Of a stretch of 64,000 nt of DNA, positions 33,993 to 46,321 are shown piece after piece. The stretch's first letter is position 1; each line of letters starts with the position of its first letter. Made by a program: the position numbers and the translations under genes. This DNA is from Rhododendron vialii (lineage: Eukaryota > Streptophyta > Magnoliopsida > Ericales > Ericaceae): assembly GCF_030253575.1 (NCBI RefSeq), contig NC_080568.1:389501-453500 (forward strand). Direction: 5' to 3'. The notes below the pieces were generated by a model. It saw nothing but the letters and a program-made list of their open reading frames with translations, was not told where the DNA came from and did no database searches.

Positions 33993-34028
<36 letters not shown>

Positions 34029-34103
34029 GATTGATTCTTACCTGCTCTGCCTCTGCTGTGAATTTCGTTGGAGTTGTTTAGGTTAGGGGTTCGGGTGTGT
34101 ACA

Positions 34104-34147
<44 letters not shown>

Positions 34148-34300
34148 CAAACGCTGAGATTCCCACAGGATGCGGTACGGCTGGTTGGCTTTCGACACAT
34201 CATCGAATCGAAACAAGGGAAGGACGAGATTTTTGGAAGGAGAGAGAGATAAGAGAAAGATAAAGAGACCAACTGGTCCAAACGGAGTCGCTGTGAAAAC
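33678..34300 (-). promoter_or_regulatory. MES12-like gene leader and promoter zone with complementary CT and GA tracts
   Basis: Directly upstream of the MES12-like ATG, the coding strand has GA-rich (GAGAGAGAAAG) sequence. Further up are a (CT)n tract at 33994-34024 and a (GA)n tract at 34111-34145. The two tracts are complementary and about 86 bp apart, so RNA spanning both could form a stem of about 30 bp. No TATA box was assigned. Confidence 0.5.
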
Positions 34301-36040
34301 GAGAAGGCTTGATTTCCCAATGAAAATACTCCTAACGGCTCCGTTGATTTTTTGTTTTTCGTCTTTTGATTATTTATTTTTTTAAATCAAACTCACAAAT
34401 TTTGATTACTCAAAATCCACTCCGAGGGTTACAAACCCCTTACCGGAGCCAGTCGATGGAAACAAACTCATAATAATCTCTATATGATTTGGATATGAAT
34501 ACGTGATCTCTATATGATTTGGATATGAATACACGAGTACAGAGGAAAGCTACCCAAAGAGGATGAGAACAGTTCCACGCGGGGCTTCCTCCGAGCGACT
34601 CACACCAGGAACGGAAATACCCACAGAGGGTGGAATCCAAGGAAAACATCTATACAATTTGAAGGAAACATAACTCAAATGTCCGGGCCAACATATACTT
34701 TCATTAATTTTGAGGAACCAATGTCATCGTTCATTTTTCGTATTATATTCTATAGTGTGTTAAGTTAATTCAAACGAATAGTGTAGAGACATAAATACTT
34801 TTAGCATTAAAAGATTGTTCACAAAAAGTAGTTGGCCGAATGTTCATCATATAGCATCGAATTATTCGTAAACCTACAAAATTAACGCCTAGTTTGGGGT
34901 TAGAAAATGAGGGGGGGAAATGCTACTGTAGTAGTTCAATTGGTGCAATTCACGCGGATCAAAACTGTAATTTTTTCCAGAGAAGAAACTCGATCGAAAG
35001 CTATATATGGTGATTGGATTTGAATAAGATATATATATTGGTGTATAATGCATCCAAGAGGATATTTATCAAAACTAATGACGTATATATATAGAAATAT
35101 AATATATGTGAAGCTCATCACTCCTAGCTAGCTACATGACTCGTCTTCTCATGAATTTAATCTTTGTTATACCAATAAAGTGGACCCAAAATCTAGTCAC
35201 CTCCCCGAATGAATTAAAAATTGGTCTCCGCCAAATGAAATGGGAATTATTTGATTTTTTTAATAACTCAGGTGTTCGGATCAACTATTTTACACGTACC
35301 TCGACTAATCATGATCATTTGAGATTTAACAAGCGATCTTGTTTCATATATGTTATCACCAAAAAATTAATGAGGAGTGCACAAAGACTTTCATGTGAAC
35401 CAAACAAATTCGTCTCAAGGTTTTTCAAGTGTCAATCAATTTTATCACCTTTCCCTCTCAAAGCCGACATTATCAATTTTGACAAGGGGGTTGTAATCTT
35501 GAAGACTTTTAAGAATCGGCGATCTTCCGTGCTTTAAAGGGGAAATGGATCTAAAAAATCTCTCCTTTAAATTACTCATAGAAACTTCTAATTCTCAAGT
35601 GAGTACAACTCTTATTGATCACTTCGTCACATGTACTATCAACAATAGGATTCAGGTACTTGCCATTTCATTTGGATTTCTCATGCTAATTAAAGATAGT
35701 ATTAACGAGCTACGGTGATTATTGCTTGCACCTATTAAATTAAAGTAGATGGAAAAAAAATGTAGACATTAAGGACCCACCTACTAGACCAACTCTCCCT
35801 TGCCCGACTTATATAGAGCTATAGAATGAGCAATAGCCCTGGTAACAGGTAGCCTAACATTTCATTGCTGGAGTACTACTTATTTAGAAACCTCATAAAT
35901 ATTCTAGCTAGGACTCGCAATTAAGTTCCCAGTTGGTCTCTTTTCCCTTTTCCCCGTACATATTAGGAGTCCACTACAGCTAGCAAAATAGGCATAAATG
36001 TCTCAACAAGAGACGGGTTTTCTATCAAGGCACTAAGCTA
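34301..36040. other. Intergenic, no supportable gene
   Basis: The region is AT-rich DNA between the 5' end of the MES12-like gene and the 3' end of the AGL11 gene. An exact 30-bp tandem duplication (ATCTCTATATGATTTGGATA, then TGAATAC) occupies 34476-34535. The open frame at 35136-35537 has no recognisable domain and no coding signs. Nothing else was identified. Confidence 0.45.
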
Positions 36041-36044
36041 CAAA

Positions 36045-36625
36045 AATTTTTTTTTTAACGGCAATTTTTTTTTAATAATCTTTAAAATTGTTACAAAGAC
36101 TAAAGAAACAAGGGTTGACGGCATCATATTCCTAAATATAAGAACAAAATGTTCTTAAATCTAAGAATAATCCTGTGCCCAAAGACCCGAGCCTCAATAC
36201 TGAGACAAGCCTACACCTATTGGGGTTAAGCCATAACACCTAATAGGCCAAGTCTAGAACCAAAAAAGAAAACCCTACCCTACCAATCAGCCACCAAAAT
36301 CGCCACCCCTACCCAACCTACTGCTAGCCACCCGGCGCCCGGTAACCACCAGCAACCACCATCGTAGCCACCTGCAGTCACCAGCAATCCCCACCACACC
36401 ACCGCGCCAAAATCTGAAACCAATTGCATGCGATCACCACGTACGTCCCCAGACCACATCTCAAAACCACGACGCATTTGTAATGAGGCACTTTAGTGAG
36501 CCTCGAGAGCTCTTTCTCACTGCACTTTTTGGTGCGGCATAGATTACTTATCAAGGCCAAAAATTTCAAAACGCATTTGAGATGCAATGTTAAGGCATTC
36601 CAAATTACGGCATAAAACCACCAAC
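36045..36625 (-). mobile_element. Retroposon 3' part, minus strand
   Basis: It begins with a T-run (36048-36080) and CTTTAAAATTGTTACAAAGAC, which is the reverse of an ...AAAGATTAATAAAA... poly(A) tail. The inner GC-rich part (CCACCCGGCGCCCGGTAACC and CCACCAGCAACCACC) is the reverse of the GGTGG-rich part of the retroposon at 40729-41796; both share AGGGTAG(G)GTTTT.TTTT. The limits and duplication were not resolved. A (GA)n tract follows at 36660-36713. Confidence 0.55.
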
Positions 36626-36654
36626 TTTTGAGGTCAAGAGGACTGCCGCAACAA

Positions 36655-36659
<5 letters not shown>

Positions 36660-36713
<54 letters not shown>
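36660..36713. repeat. (GA)n microsatellite
   Basis: An uninterrupted GA run of about 27 units, about 1.1 kb downstream of the AGL11 stop codon. Confidence 0.95.
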
Positions 36714-36716
<3 letters not shown>

Positions 36717-37429
36717 ATGTCCTAAGCATGGTTACAGTTTTATATGGTCTGATAAAATCACACATACTAGCACAATAGCGGCTACTAAAGTACAATGTTT
36801 CGAGCCCAAACAAGTAGTAGAGTACTGACAATCAAAATGAAATTTCTTTATTCCATGCATTATGTAGGGATACCATCAGGGCAAGCTAGCTCTCATGACC
36901 AAATTAATTTTACCTGTATATTCACAAAGGCAAAGTATGTCAATTTTAAAGTAAATCAAAAAATAATTACAGAAACATTTCTATGACGTGGCTTTCTATA
37001 ATTAGCAAGACATATATGGACTGACACTAACAAGTAGCAAAATAAATCCCAACTCTTTGAGGGTCTTAGAAAAATACTCCACCTTAGTTTTACTGGTAAT
37101 TCCAAGATAATTTGTGGGCATAAACCTTTTGATCTTGTGAGCATGCAACATGATCAAATCTTTTGGCCGAGCAAGAACCAAAAAACAAAAAACAAGATCA
37201 AATCTTTTGACCATGAACAATGACGGGTAATGATTAATAAAATCCTTTTAATCGTTGGGGTGCCAAACTATTTGAGATGTCAGTTTTTTTTGGATGCGAT
37301 CGATGCCATCTTTCTTTGGATTCTTTTAATCGTTGTAACTTGTTGCAATGATTAATAAAATCCTTTCTTTTGCAGATAAAAAAAGAAAAGAACGATGACT
37401 AGTAATGGGTAAGTAGGTAATTAACTAAT

Positions 37430-37750
37430 TTTTTTGAAAGGCAAAAAAATTTATTAATCTTTGAAAACCGATTACAAAGATTAAACGGATCCCAAGTAGC
37501 ATCAAGCCGAAGAAAGAGAAAAACCCACAAGGAAAAATAACAAGCTCCAGCAATCATATGCCAAGAGGGACCCAAAGGGAAAGAAAACCAAAATTAAAGT
37601 TAGCAACAAGCCAATAATGGCAGAGCAACGCCAATCTCAAATAGACACCTGACGCCTAAGACCCAAAAACAACACCCTAAAAAGATACATCCAAAGATTC
37701 CAAAAAGAAAATACCCCACCCAAAATCCAACAAATCAAACATGCATATAT
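37430..37750 (-). mobile_element. Retroposon 3' end, minus strand (AGL11 downstream flank)
   Basis: TTTTTTTGAAAGGCAAAAAAATTTATTAATCTTTG is followed by an A/C-rich segment. Reversed, this reads ...CAAAGATTAATAAATTTTTTTGCCTTTC-A(n), the tail style shared by copies at 39775-39845, 36045 and 44955. It is probably a LINE-family 3' end. No coding motif is visible in the short piece. Confidence 0.45.
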
Positions 37751-37808
37751 CATGTTGTAATGGTGTTGTAATTAACTAATTTAATGCGTATATCATGCAT
37801 AAATAAAT

Positions 37809-40800
37809 TTACCCAAGATGGAGAGAGTGCTTCTTGTCTGTAGGGAGCTGTGGTGGGTAAGCAGTATGATCTGGTCCAGTACCATCCTCCATTATGTTGA
37901 GTTGAAGCGCATGGGCATTGCGAGCAAGGTATGCCTGAATTGCATTGTATTCTTGCCCTGAGACCATGCTTAGTTCCTGCAGCCTCTCATTTTCTGCAAT
38001 CTGGAATTATCTTCTTAATTGTTATTACAGTACTTTGGAAAATTATTTTTTGCTCCTGGAGTGCCCTTCTCCACCATGCATTTGTGTGGGCTCCGCAACC
38101 ACATGTGTGGCAGCTTCTACACAAAATGTGTGGGGAAAACCCTTGGAGCACTGAATAATCAACTCCAAATTTTGAAAAAACATGCACCCTTTCGAATACC
38201 TAGATCATTGTATTAGCAATGGTGGAATAATTACGTGTGAGATAATCTTCTAATTTCAGAAACTAACAGGAATCCATTTAATCCTATACATGTATTACTT
38301 CACAAACATGATAAGCTCTTATTTTCAATTGGAAAAGTCTATTAACACAACATCGATCACATACAACAATACGTACGCACAACATGTTAATCTGTATCGT
38401 TTTATTGGTTACTGTAAAATAGCATTTCAGTCAATAGCTAATAAAACAGATCACAAACGAGCATGTTGTGCAAGATACTATTATTGAGGTAGAAGCAAAC
38501 CTCTTCAATTAATTAAATTTTCTTGCGTTTACTTGTTAGTATTCAAGAAGATAAATCTGATTTGTATTTGTTCACTCGTTACTGTCCAGTGCAAAATACG
38601 TACCTTGGCTCGAAGGAGTGCATTTTCGTGTTCAAGCTCCATTTCCTATTGCCAATTGTTTGAAAAGCGCATGCAATTCATTAGTATCATACCAAGTCAA
38701 AAGTCAAAGAAAAAGGATTAGAAGGTGAAAACATCTACATGAACTCAAGACATTACGTACCCTTTTCTGCAAATTTTCAGTTTCTGCGAGTATCATTTCA
38801 TGCTGTCCAAATAGAAATGAGAGAAATAAGGCAGCATCGATCGGTTTAATGAATTTCAACACTTCTGAATTTTTTTTCTTAAGGCATGTATCACATGCAA
38901 AATTAAAAGAAGGGTCATATGCTAAAATGCCAACATACTAATATATCTTAGCGTTTTGTTTAAAAGTTTTTATTTATTACCTTTTTAGACCTGATTCTTG
39001 TGATTCCTCGTTCAAGTCGATTCTCCAACTGCTTTAACTCCTTCATGTTCAAGGACCCCAAGCCTTCACCCATGATGTTCCTGTCGACGAGAAATATTTG
39101 AAAACGTAATCGAATAGAAACACTTCACATCTTTAGACAATGTCTAATCATCCACCAAATTTTCTCACCAATTATGTTCGATGGAATAAGGACTAAAAAA
39201 TGGGCTCCATGGTTGAACCATTTTATCGAATTAGTATCAAAATGCACACAATTTTAGATCTCAAATCAAGCGAGGGAAAAAAAAAATTCTAGCAAAATTG
39301 GTAGGACAAACTGGGTGTAAGTTTTTTGTACGTACGCGTTAGGAGAATGCAACATGCATGCATGTGTGTAGTTTTTCCTTGTGATTACTATCACTTGATG
39401 GATTGGAAAGACATTTTAACTGAAGAATTTAAGCTTTGGCGTTAGATTTACAGGTTCTACACAAAATTATACGTAAGCTCAATCAACCAGCTAGAGTATG
39501 ATTGCCAATAGTGGATTCTAAAAAGCACCTGTTGGTATTCTGAAGCATCTGAATTTGTTGGCGCAGCTTCTCTGATTCTTGTTGATAAAACTGCAGTACT
39601 CAATTCCATACAAGTAAAATCAAATACCTCAGACGAAGTTGTTAGATCAGCTGGTTGAATACTACTTCGTATAATGAAATTTTAGGTCCGTGTTGGGCAT
39701 ATAATTGTCAAGGGTTTGTGTGCATGCCAACATAATTGGGATCAATGCTTTCTCCTTGTTTGTAATGCCGTTTCTTCACGTGTTCCCTTTAGTCTTTGTA
39801 TCTTACATTTCAAAGATTAATGAAACTTTTTTCTGCCTTTCAAAATACTTCTTATAGCCGTATAGATTCCTTTTCGGAGTCATAATATAGGGATGATAAC
39901 AATTTGTATTTTGGTATATATTTGAATGACTGAATTTTTAAAATCTCGTGTGTCGAGGCCAAGTTACGGGCACCTTGAATAATTTTCCAAAGACCAATTC
40001 TACCGTTCACTACCGGGAACCCATTAAACCGGAGCAAAACTCCAGGCCAACCCCCTTGGGTTGTATTTGATTTGCTTCATATATATGTGCACGCTCTACA
40101 TGGTATCGCTGATTAATAAAATCTTTGTAATTTATTTTTAAAGATAATTAATAAAAAAAATTTTGCCGTTAAAAAAAGAAGAGAGAATTAAGTGAGCTTA
40201 CTCGAGCATTAATCTCCGGAGTGGGGCATGGATTTGAGTTATCTGAATGTGCCTTCTTGTATCTCTCAATTGTTGATTTTATGCTGCATGCAAAAAAAAA
40301 AAAAAAAAGTAATGGAGAACTTGCAACAATATTGAAACAAACAATAAGTAATGTTGCCGAGCAAAAAAAACAATAAGTAATGTCTTGTCATTAGCTTTAC
40401 TACGTTTTTTACTCTTTTTTTAAACTGGATTTGCTTTACTACTTTCATTGAAGGATTTTCATTTCTTCCTTCACCTAATGATCTAGCCACAACCTATTAA
40501 TCTGATCCAATAAAACAATAGGAATGTAAATATTTCGCAAAAATGAATTCTAAAATGTTATGTAGGTCTTAGTTAGTATATAACTATATATGATCAATGA
40601 TATTTATGTCTCGTTTCCTGAAAAATAATTCTCTTGTCCATCTTCTTTGGATGAGGAATGGTATGTTGACCATACATTTGAGTACTATGTAATATGTCAC
40701 AATTGTATTATTATAATGTGCTCCACTCAGGGTCGATTATTCAGTCTCTCTAAAATCAGTCTCCCTCTCTCTCTACTGACTGCAAATAGGGTGTCCATTT

Positions 40801-43800
40801 GGGGGGGCGGCGCCCGCCGCTAGCCGCTCCCCCCTGCCTCTCTCTCCCTTCTCTTCTCTCATCTCTCATCTCTCTCTGTCCATCTTCCTTCCTTCCCCTT
40901 TCCCTTCTGATCTATTCCCGTTCTTTTATTCACAAAATGATTGGCGTTGCAACCGAGTTGGGCGGCGATGGTGGCGGCTGGGCGATGCTGTATTCGATTC
41001 TCGGCGTCTGGTTCCTCCAACCGTTTTTGGGAGTCCTTTGGCATCGCTTCACGGCGGTTGGGTCCAGGTTTCTGGCGTTGATGGCGGCTGGTATGGCTTC
41101 TCCTCCTCTATCTTCTCTCTCTCCTCTATGTTTTTTCGAACCCCTACCCTAACCTCCGATCCCGCCGTTCGCCTTCTTCGATCTCGGTCGTGATTCTCTT
41201 GTTCGGTTCTCCGGTTGGCGGGTTGTTGGACTCGCTGACTTTTGCCTAACGGCAGGGGCTTCTTGAGGGTGTTTTACGTCCGGCGTGGCTCCCGCCTGGG
41301 TCTTTGTCGGTGGACCTGGGTTTTGCTTAGCGGCTTGGTTGTTGCTTCCGCGGTTGCAGGGGTTCGTTGGGTTCCGTTTTGCTCCGTCATTGTGTGACCA
41401 GTGGTGGTTTAGTGGTGGACGATGGTGGCTGATGGGTGGTGGGTGTTGTACATCCTGATCGGATGGGCGGCGGTGGGCGGTGGTCTGATCTTTTGTGGTT
41501 GTGCTTGGGTGCAGGTTGCAACTCTGTCGGGTGGCCAGTGGTGGCTTGGTGGTTGGCGAAGTTGTTGTCCGGCGGTGGGGGCGGGCTGAGATCTAGGGTA
41601 GGTTTTGGTTTTCTTTTGGGCTGGGCTGTAATGTTTTATCTGGGCTTTCTGGCTCTTTGGGTGTTTGTTCTTCATTGTATTATCTGGGCATTCGGCCCTT
41701 AGGTGTTTGGGCTTCGGCCCATTAGGTGTTTTTCCAACTTTTGGTTGGAATCATCTTTTCTTCTAATAAAATGTTTGCTTCGCCTTTCAAAAAAAATAAT
41801 GTGCTCCACTCCATGACATATGAGGCACACTCGTCAAATACGTTGTTGACACATCACATGATACTCAAAATATGGTAACAAAATGTGGTCAACAACATAT
41901 TTTCGGTCATAGTTTTTGGGAAACCAACTGACAAGTTATAATTTGAATCATAGGGATAGGGGGTTTAATTTGAATTATGTCACAAAAAATTCAATAAAGA
42001 TATATACACAACATTCAACTACAACACCAGCCACAACACCCTCGCATAGGTGTGAAACCCAAGGGTTGGACACTTGGGACTCACATATGGGTCCCACCCC
42101 ATGTGAGAGAGTGTGAAAGTTGGTGTTGTGGTTGAATTAAGGTTGTGTACATATCATTGTTGCAAAAAATCAGCTTCAGTAGTTTCTCAAAATACTTTAA
42201 TTACATTCCCGGTTACTCATAATCCACCTGAATTACTTATATCTTCACACTTTGCTGGACTTTTCCTCCTTAATTTAAATGCATAATCAAGGCATGCTGT
42301 AGCTAAGTGAAAGTTAAAGCCCATTGCACATTTGACAGTAATTATCTAGCATTGTTTTTGATCACTCGATAGTCGATTCTCTCAGGTCAGGTGTTTTTAC
42401 TCTTTCCAGTTCCATGATAGAACATGAATGAGGTAGGAAAAGTGGATATTGTTGTCCTTTAGGGAGAGAAAGAGAGAGATCTTCGATCTCTCCTACGTCT
42501 GTTCATTTTCGGGTCTCAAAATCTCTAGGCACGGTCTCTAAAAAAATTTCTCCATCTATCTCTCTCCATTTATTATTCTAAAAAATCTCTCTCAAAATCC
42601 AAACTGAAAGTGTCTTGGTCAAGAGCAAAAACATGACAAAAGGGTAAACAAGTAGTAGGAAAAGGTATGCAGATTTGGTTTATCTGCTTCCATCGAAGAG
42701 AAAAAACAGAGACAAACTATGCGAAAGTTTAATTAAAAGCTAGAAAGGAAACAAGAAGGCCAAAGGGAGCCTGAGATCCGGCAACAATGAAAGAGGAAAG
42801 AAAGGTACAGAGCTAATCTAGCTCATGCATGCATAGTGAAACATAAACTTGTCTCTTTTCCTATTTTTTGAAGTTTTCGAAAATAGTATCAAATCTATCA
42901 AACTGATTAGAGATTTTCTGAGAGACCATATCTATGTCATAACATCAAAAGGGTGGCCGAAAAGAGTGAAGTCAGAAGATATTTTATTTCCTTCTTTCCC
43001 CAAGCAGGCCGAGTAATCCTTTTTGGAAGTGGATTTGGAACCTGGTAAGGAAGGCAAAATAATGTTCCTGATTTTAATTACAAGAACAACAAAAGAGATA
43101 TGCTAAGTCCTAGTTTCCACTAAATTTTTTTCTCTATAATTTTTTTTTTGGTCAAAAGTTTATAAGTTGTTTTCACTAAAATAGAACATCCAACATATTT
43201 CTTCCACTAAACTAAAACACTCAATACATTTTGTACAGCTTTTAATTAGTTTAGTGAAAACATACACCTTGATTACAAATATCTACTAGAAGTTGAGCTT
43301 GCCGGAAATGCCACCTAAGGATTTTTAAACTACATGCAGTAGGGCACAACAATCTTTTTATAATACACCACATGGATCCAAGATTAACTTTAGAGCAGTG
43401 AAATATTGAGATGAATGTCTTTATATATACGTATTGTAGCATTTTTTTTGACAATCACATTCAAGTCTACTTGCGCACGCACACTGATTAATTCTGAAAA
43501 CATGAAGTTAACGACCATGTAAACTCTTCAATAGCCCCAACGTTTGAAATACCTCCTTATTGTCCTAAATTCTCTCAATTCATCTATACAAGAAAGTCTC
43601 ATAAACAAACGAGAAACACTATCTCAAAGGCTGTCGTCCTTAAGGGATCAAAGAATCCCAACAAAAAAAAAAAAAAGAGGTTAAATAGGGTGCATTAAAA
43701 TTTAAAACGTAAGTAAGAGTTTGCATCTCGAGGGTATTTAACCCATTCAAATCCAAGTTTAGATAACATGAATTGAAAGCTACTTTTTTTAATCTTTCTT

Positions 43801-46321
43801 GCCGTGGGTGATGGGTTTCAGAAAGTTGAACACATTATTGTCAGAAGTTTATTTGGGTAGCCAAACAGTGAAGATTTAGAAGTAAAATTAATCCATCGAG
43901 AATCTTTAATGTCTTGTTCGGTTTGGTTTGGTTTGGTTTTTGAAAAAAAAATTCAACTCAAAAAATACTCATTATCTTTACTTTCAATCATTACTCTCCA
44001 TTCATTACCCATATCTCCAATTATTATTCTTATTTATCTCTTTCTCTATATCTCTTTCTATTCATTACCCATACTTTCAATTATTACTATATTTCTTTCT
44101 CCACTCATAATCCTAAAAAATTTATCAAAAACTCATCCAAACACAGCACAAGTCACTAAAAGTGAGTGTCATCATTCCTTCCCAAGTGTCATCTACCAAA
44201 AAAAATAAAAAAATAACTCCCAGCATCCTATTTTGTTCACTTCCTAAGGGAGACCGTGCCATTTAAGACTTCCACAGTAAATTACTTCTCAAAATAATTT
44301 TCGAAAGTCTTTGCACCATTAGATCTCAATTACTAGTACTTTTGAAAGGTTTGAAAAAATATTCTCCGAACCACCACAATGGAAAATGTCAAGCACAACT
44401 TCCAACAAAACCTAATTATGAGTCAAAAGAAACTCAAAGGGATATCAGATTTCCAAAACATAGAAGCCAGCCTTGGAGCATGCATTTGCCTAAAGACTGG
44501 AGTGGAACTCAAGTGAGTCTCAGCTCCAGATCAGATGCAGGAGAGAAGATTCCTCTCTCTCTCTCTCTCTCTCTCGGACAGCAATTTTCACTTTCCCTAC
44601 CTCATTCATGTTCTATCATGGAACTGCAAAGAGTAAAAACACCTGAGAGAATCGAGTGATCAAAAACCAATGCTAGATAATTGATCTCATGTTCAGTGGG
44701 CTTTAAGTTTCGCTTAGCTCAAAGAAGAAACATGACACCAGTCACACCATGCAAACCCAGAGTCAATGCAAAGCTTAAAACGGCAAGCATCAGAATTTTT
44801 CTCAGTACTGCTGCTACCAAGTAAAAACTCTAACCTTTTCTAGCTGGGACATATTGTTGGTATGTATATGTATGTATGTGTGTATGTATGTATACACATG
44901 CTACAGATACTAATCATTACTGATCTCACAGATACTAATCATGACTTATTAATTTGCTAAGCAAAAGAATTTAATTATTAATCTTTATAAAGGATTACAA
45001 AAATTAAAAGGATCAATGGTGCACTAGCAAAAGTCATCCGAGACCTAAAAGAAGACAAGATGCCAACTGGAGCCCAAAAAGAACCACCAAAAACTAAACA
45101 AGAAGCAACCAAAGACCCAAACGAGCCTCACACCCAAATCCTAAATCCCCACCAACAGCAGCAAAAATACATAGAAAAAGCCAAAACCAAAACCACAATA
45201 ATCATGACTTATTGATCTCATAAAGAAGGGCGAATACAAATTTTAAAATATATCCTAAGCGCGGGCTGAATCGTTGATAATAAAAAGTGGAGTACATTCA
45301 TTAATATTTTTTGCTCGGCAATTCATTAACTATATATTACTTGGAGAGAGACGATTGTATCTATACACGCAACCACCATTTAGTTTTATACATGTAACCA
45401 AAAAATGACTAATAACTTGAAATATTAGAAGTTTTTCCCACACATATATAAGAATTTAAGGAACTTATTGAAGAAAAACATGACTACATTTCCAAAATTT
45501 TGCCTTGTTCTCTTCTCTTTTCAAAAAGAATTTTTCAAAAAATTCTCCCTAGATTCCTCTTACTTTTAACATTTCTCTCTCTATCTCTCTCCACTTATTA
45601 TCCCTACTATTTTTCAAAAAACTTTTCAAAAACTAAACCAAACACAGTTTTAAGACTTTAATCTCGTAAATCAATGAAGAAACATGATAACATCGCACAT
45701 AAGTAAGGACAGACCTAGGAGCGACTAGGACTAACAACCACATGCAAATTTTGGGTTTTCAGGAATATCTCTATTTTTTTAAAGATATAGAGCTAAATAG
45801 TTTCGTCACTCTAAAAATATAATTTTTTTCCTCCCAAAATCATTCACCTCGTCAAATTAAGAGACAACATTCCTAGATACAAGGCATTATATATGCATCC
45901 TTTCTTCTTCTTTTTTTGAAACGGCAAAAATATTATTCGAAAACTCGAACATTATATATACATCCTATAGAGTAGGATTAGGATTTTCAAGCATGCAAAT
46001 TATCCGATCAGAATTAAGACCAATATAGTTATAGTTTCTGTATATATGAAAATTAGAAAGCATATAAGGAAAATAAAGTAAGGTAAGGTAAGGTAATGTA
46101 AGTTAAATTCAGAAATGTAATTACTGATTAACATACTTGCTGTTGTTAGCGAACTCATAGACGCGGCCGCGGCTGGAGAAGACAATGAGAGCAACTTCAG
46201 CCTCACAGAGTACAGACAATTCATAGGCTTTCTTCAACAGCCCATTCCTCCTCTTGCAAAATGTCACCTGCCGATTCGTGTTGTTCTCAATCCTCTTTAT
46301 CTCTATCTTCCCTCTCCCCAT
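37809..46321 (-). CDS. AGL11: SEEDSTICK/AGL11-type MADS-box transcription factor
   Basis: Seven coding exons in transcription order: 46321-46137, 40283-40202, 39590-39529, 39080-38981, 38802-38761, 38645-38604 and 38000-37809 (stop TAA). Sizes are 185, 82, 62, 100, 42, 42 and 192 bp, the usual MIKC pattern, giving 234 aa. The MADS domain is residues 1-61 ([20 protein letters not shown] ... [13 protein letters not shown]). The K domain runs about 90-172 ([34 protein letters not shown]). The C-terminus ends [10 protein letters not shown], the class D (STK) AG motif II. STK-type factors act with SEPALLATA partners in the nucleus to specify ovules and seed coat. The splice junction yields [16 protein letters not shown], one residue longer than typical. 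In AG motif [15 protein letters not shown] replaces the usual ARN-aromatic-QLN core. Coding intron 1 is 5853 bp and houses a retroposon. Long GA tracts lie in the leader and promoter. Class D identity is confident. Confidence 0.94.
39690..39846 (+). mobile_element. Probable retroposon 3' tail in AGL11 intron 2
   Basis: GGGATCAATGCTTTCTCC, then GTCTTTGTATCTTACATTTC, then AAAGATTAATGAAACTTTTTTCTGCCTTTC-AAAA. The tail is the same style as the reversed copies at 37430 and 44955. It is opposite to AGL11 transcription. It is short and its limits are uncertain. Confidence 0.4.
40729..41796 (+). mobile_element. Poly(A) retroposon with 15-bp target-site duplication in AGL11 intron 1
   Basis: TAATGTGCTCCACTC is present exactly at 40714-40728 and 41797-41811. 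Between them is a 1068-bp GC-rich segment (strikingly unlike the AT-rich surroundings) ending TTCTAATAAAATGTTTGCTT, CGCCTTTC and A(8). A long exact duplication, a 3' A-run and no terminal repeats show target-primed (LINE-type) insertion. The open frames in it (for example 40799-41152) show no known domain, so it may be a non-autonomous or 5'-truncated element. It lies opposite in orientation to AGL11. Confidence 0.85.
43912..44150. repeat. AT-rich MITE-like element
   Basis: The left end TTGTTCGGTTTGGTTTGG and right end CATCCAAACACAGCAC are loosely inverse. The interior is made of ATTACTC.CCATTCATTACCC-type repeats, the reverse of the segment at 14128-14575. A related piece ending AACTAAACCAAACACAG lies at 45480-45650. 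All are in the AGL11 first intron or upstream of the AIG1 gene. Confidence 0.45.
44955..45215 (-). mobile_element. Retroposon 3' end, minus strand, in AGL11 intron 1
   Basis: GCAAAAGAATTTAATTATTAATCTTTATAAAGGATTACAAAAATTAAAAGG, followed by A/C-rich sequence, matches the reversed tail layout of 37430-37750. No domain or duplication was found. Confidence 0.4.

Noticed and set aside
35136..35537. 133-codon open frame between the MES12-like and AGL11 genes
   Set aside because: No domain, AT-driven composition, no splice partners and no conserved motif. It looks like chance.
40799..41152. 117-codon open frame in the GC-rich retroposon
   Set aside because: No known domain and no conserved ORF1/ORF2 motifs; long frames are expected in GC-rich DNA.
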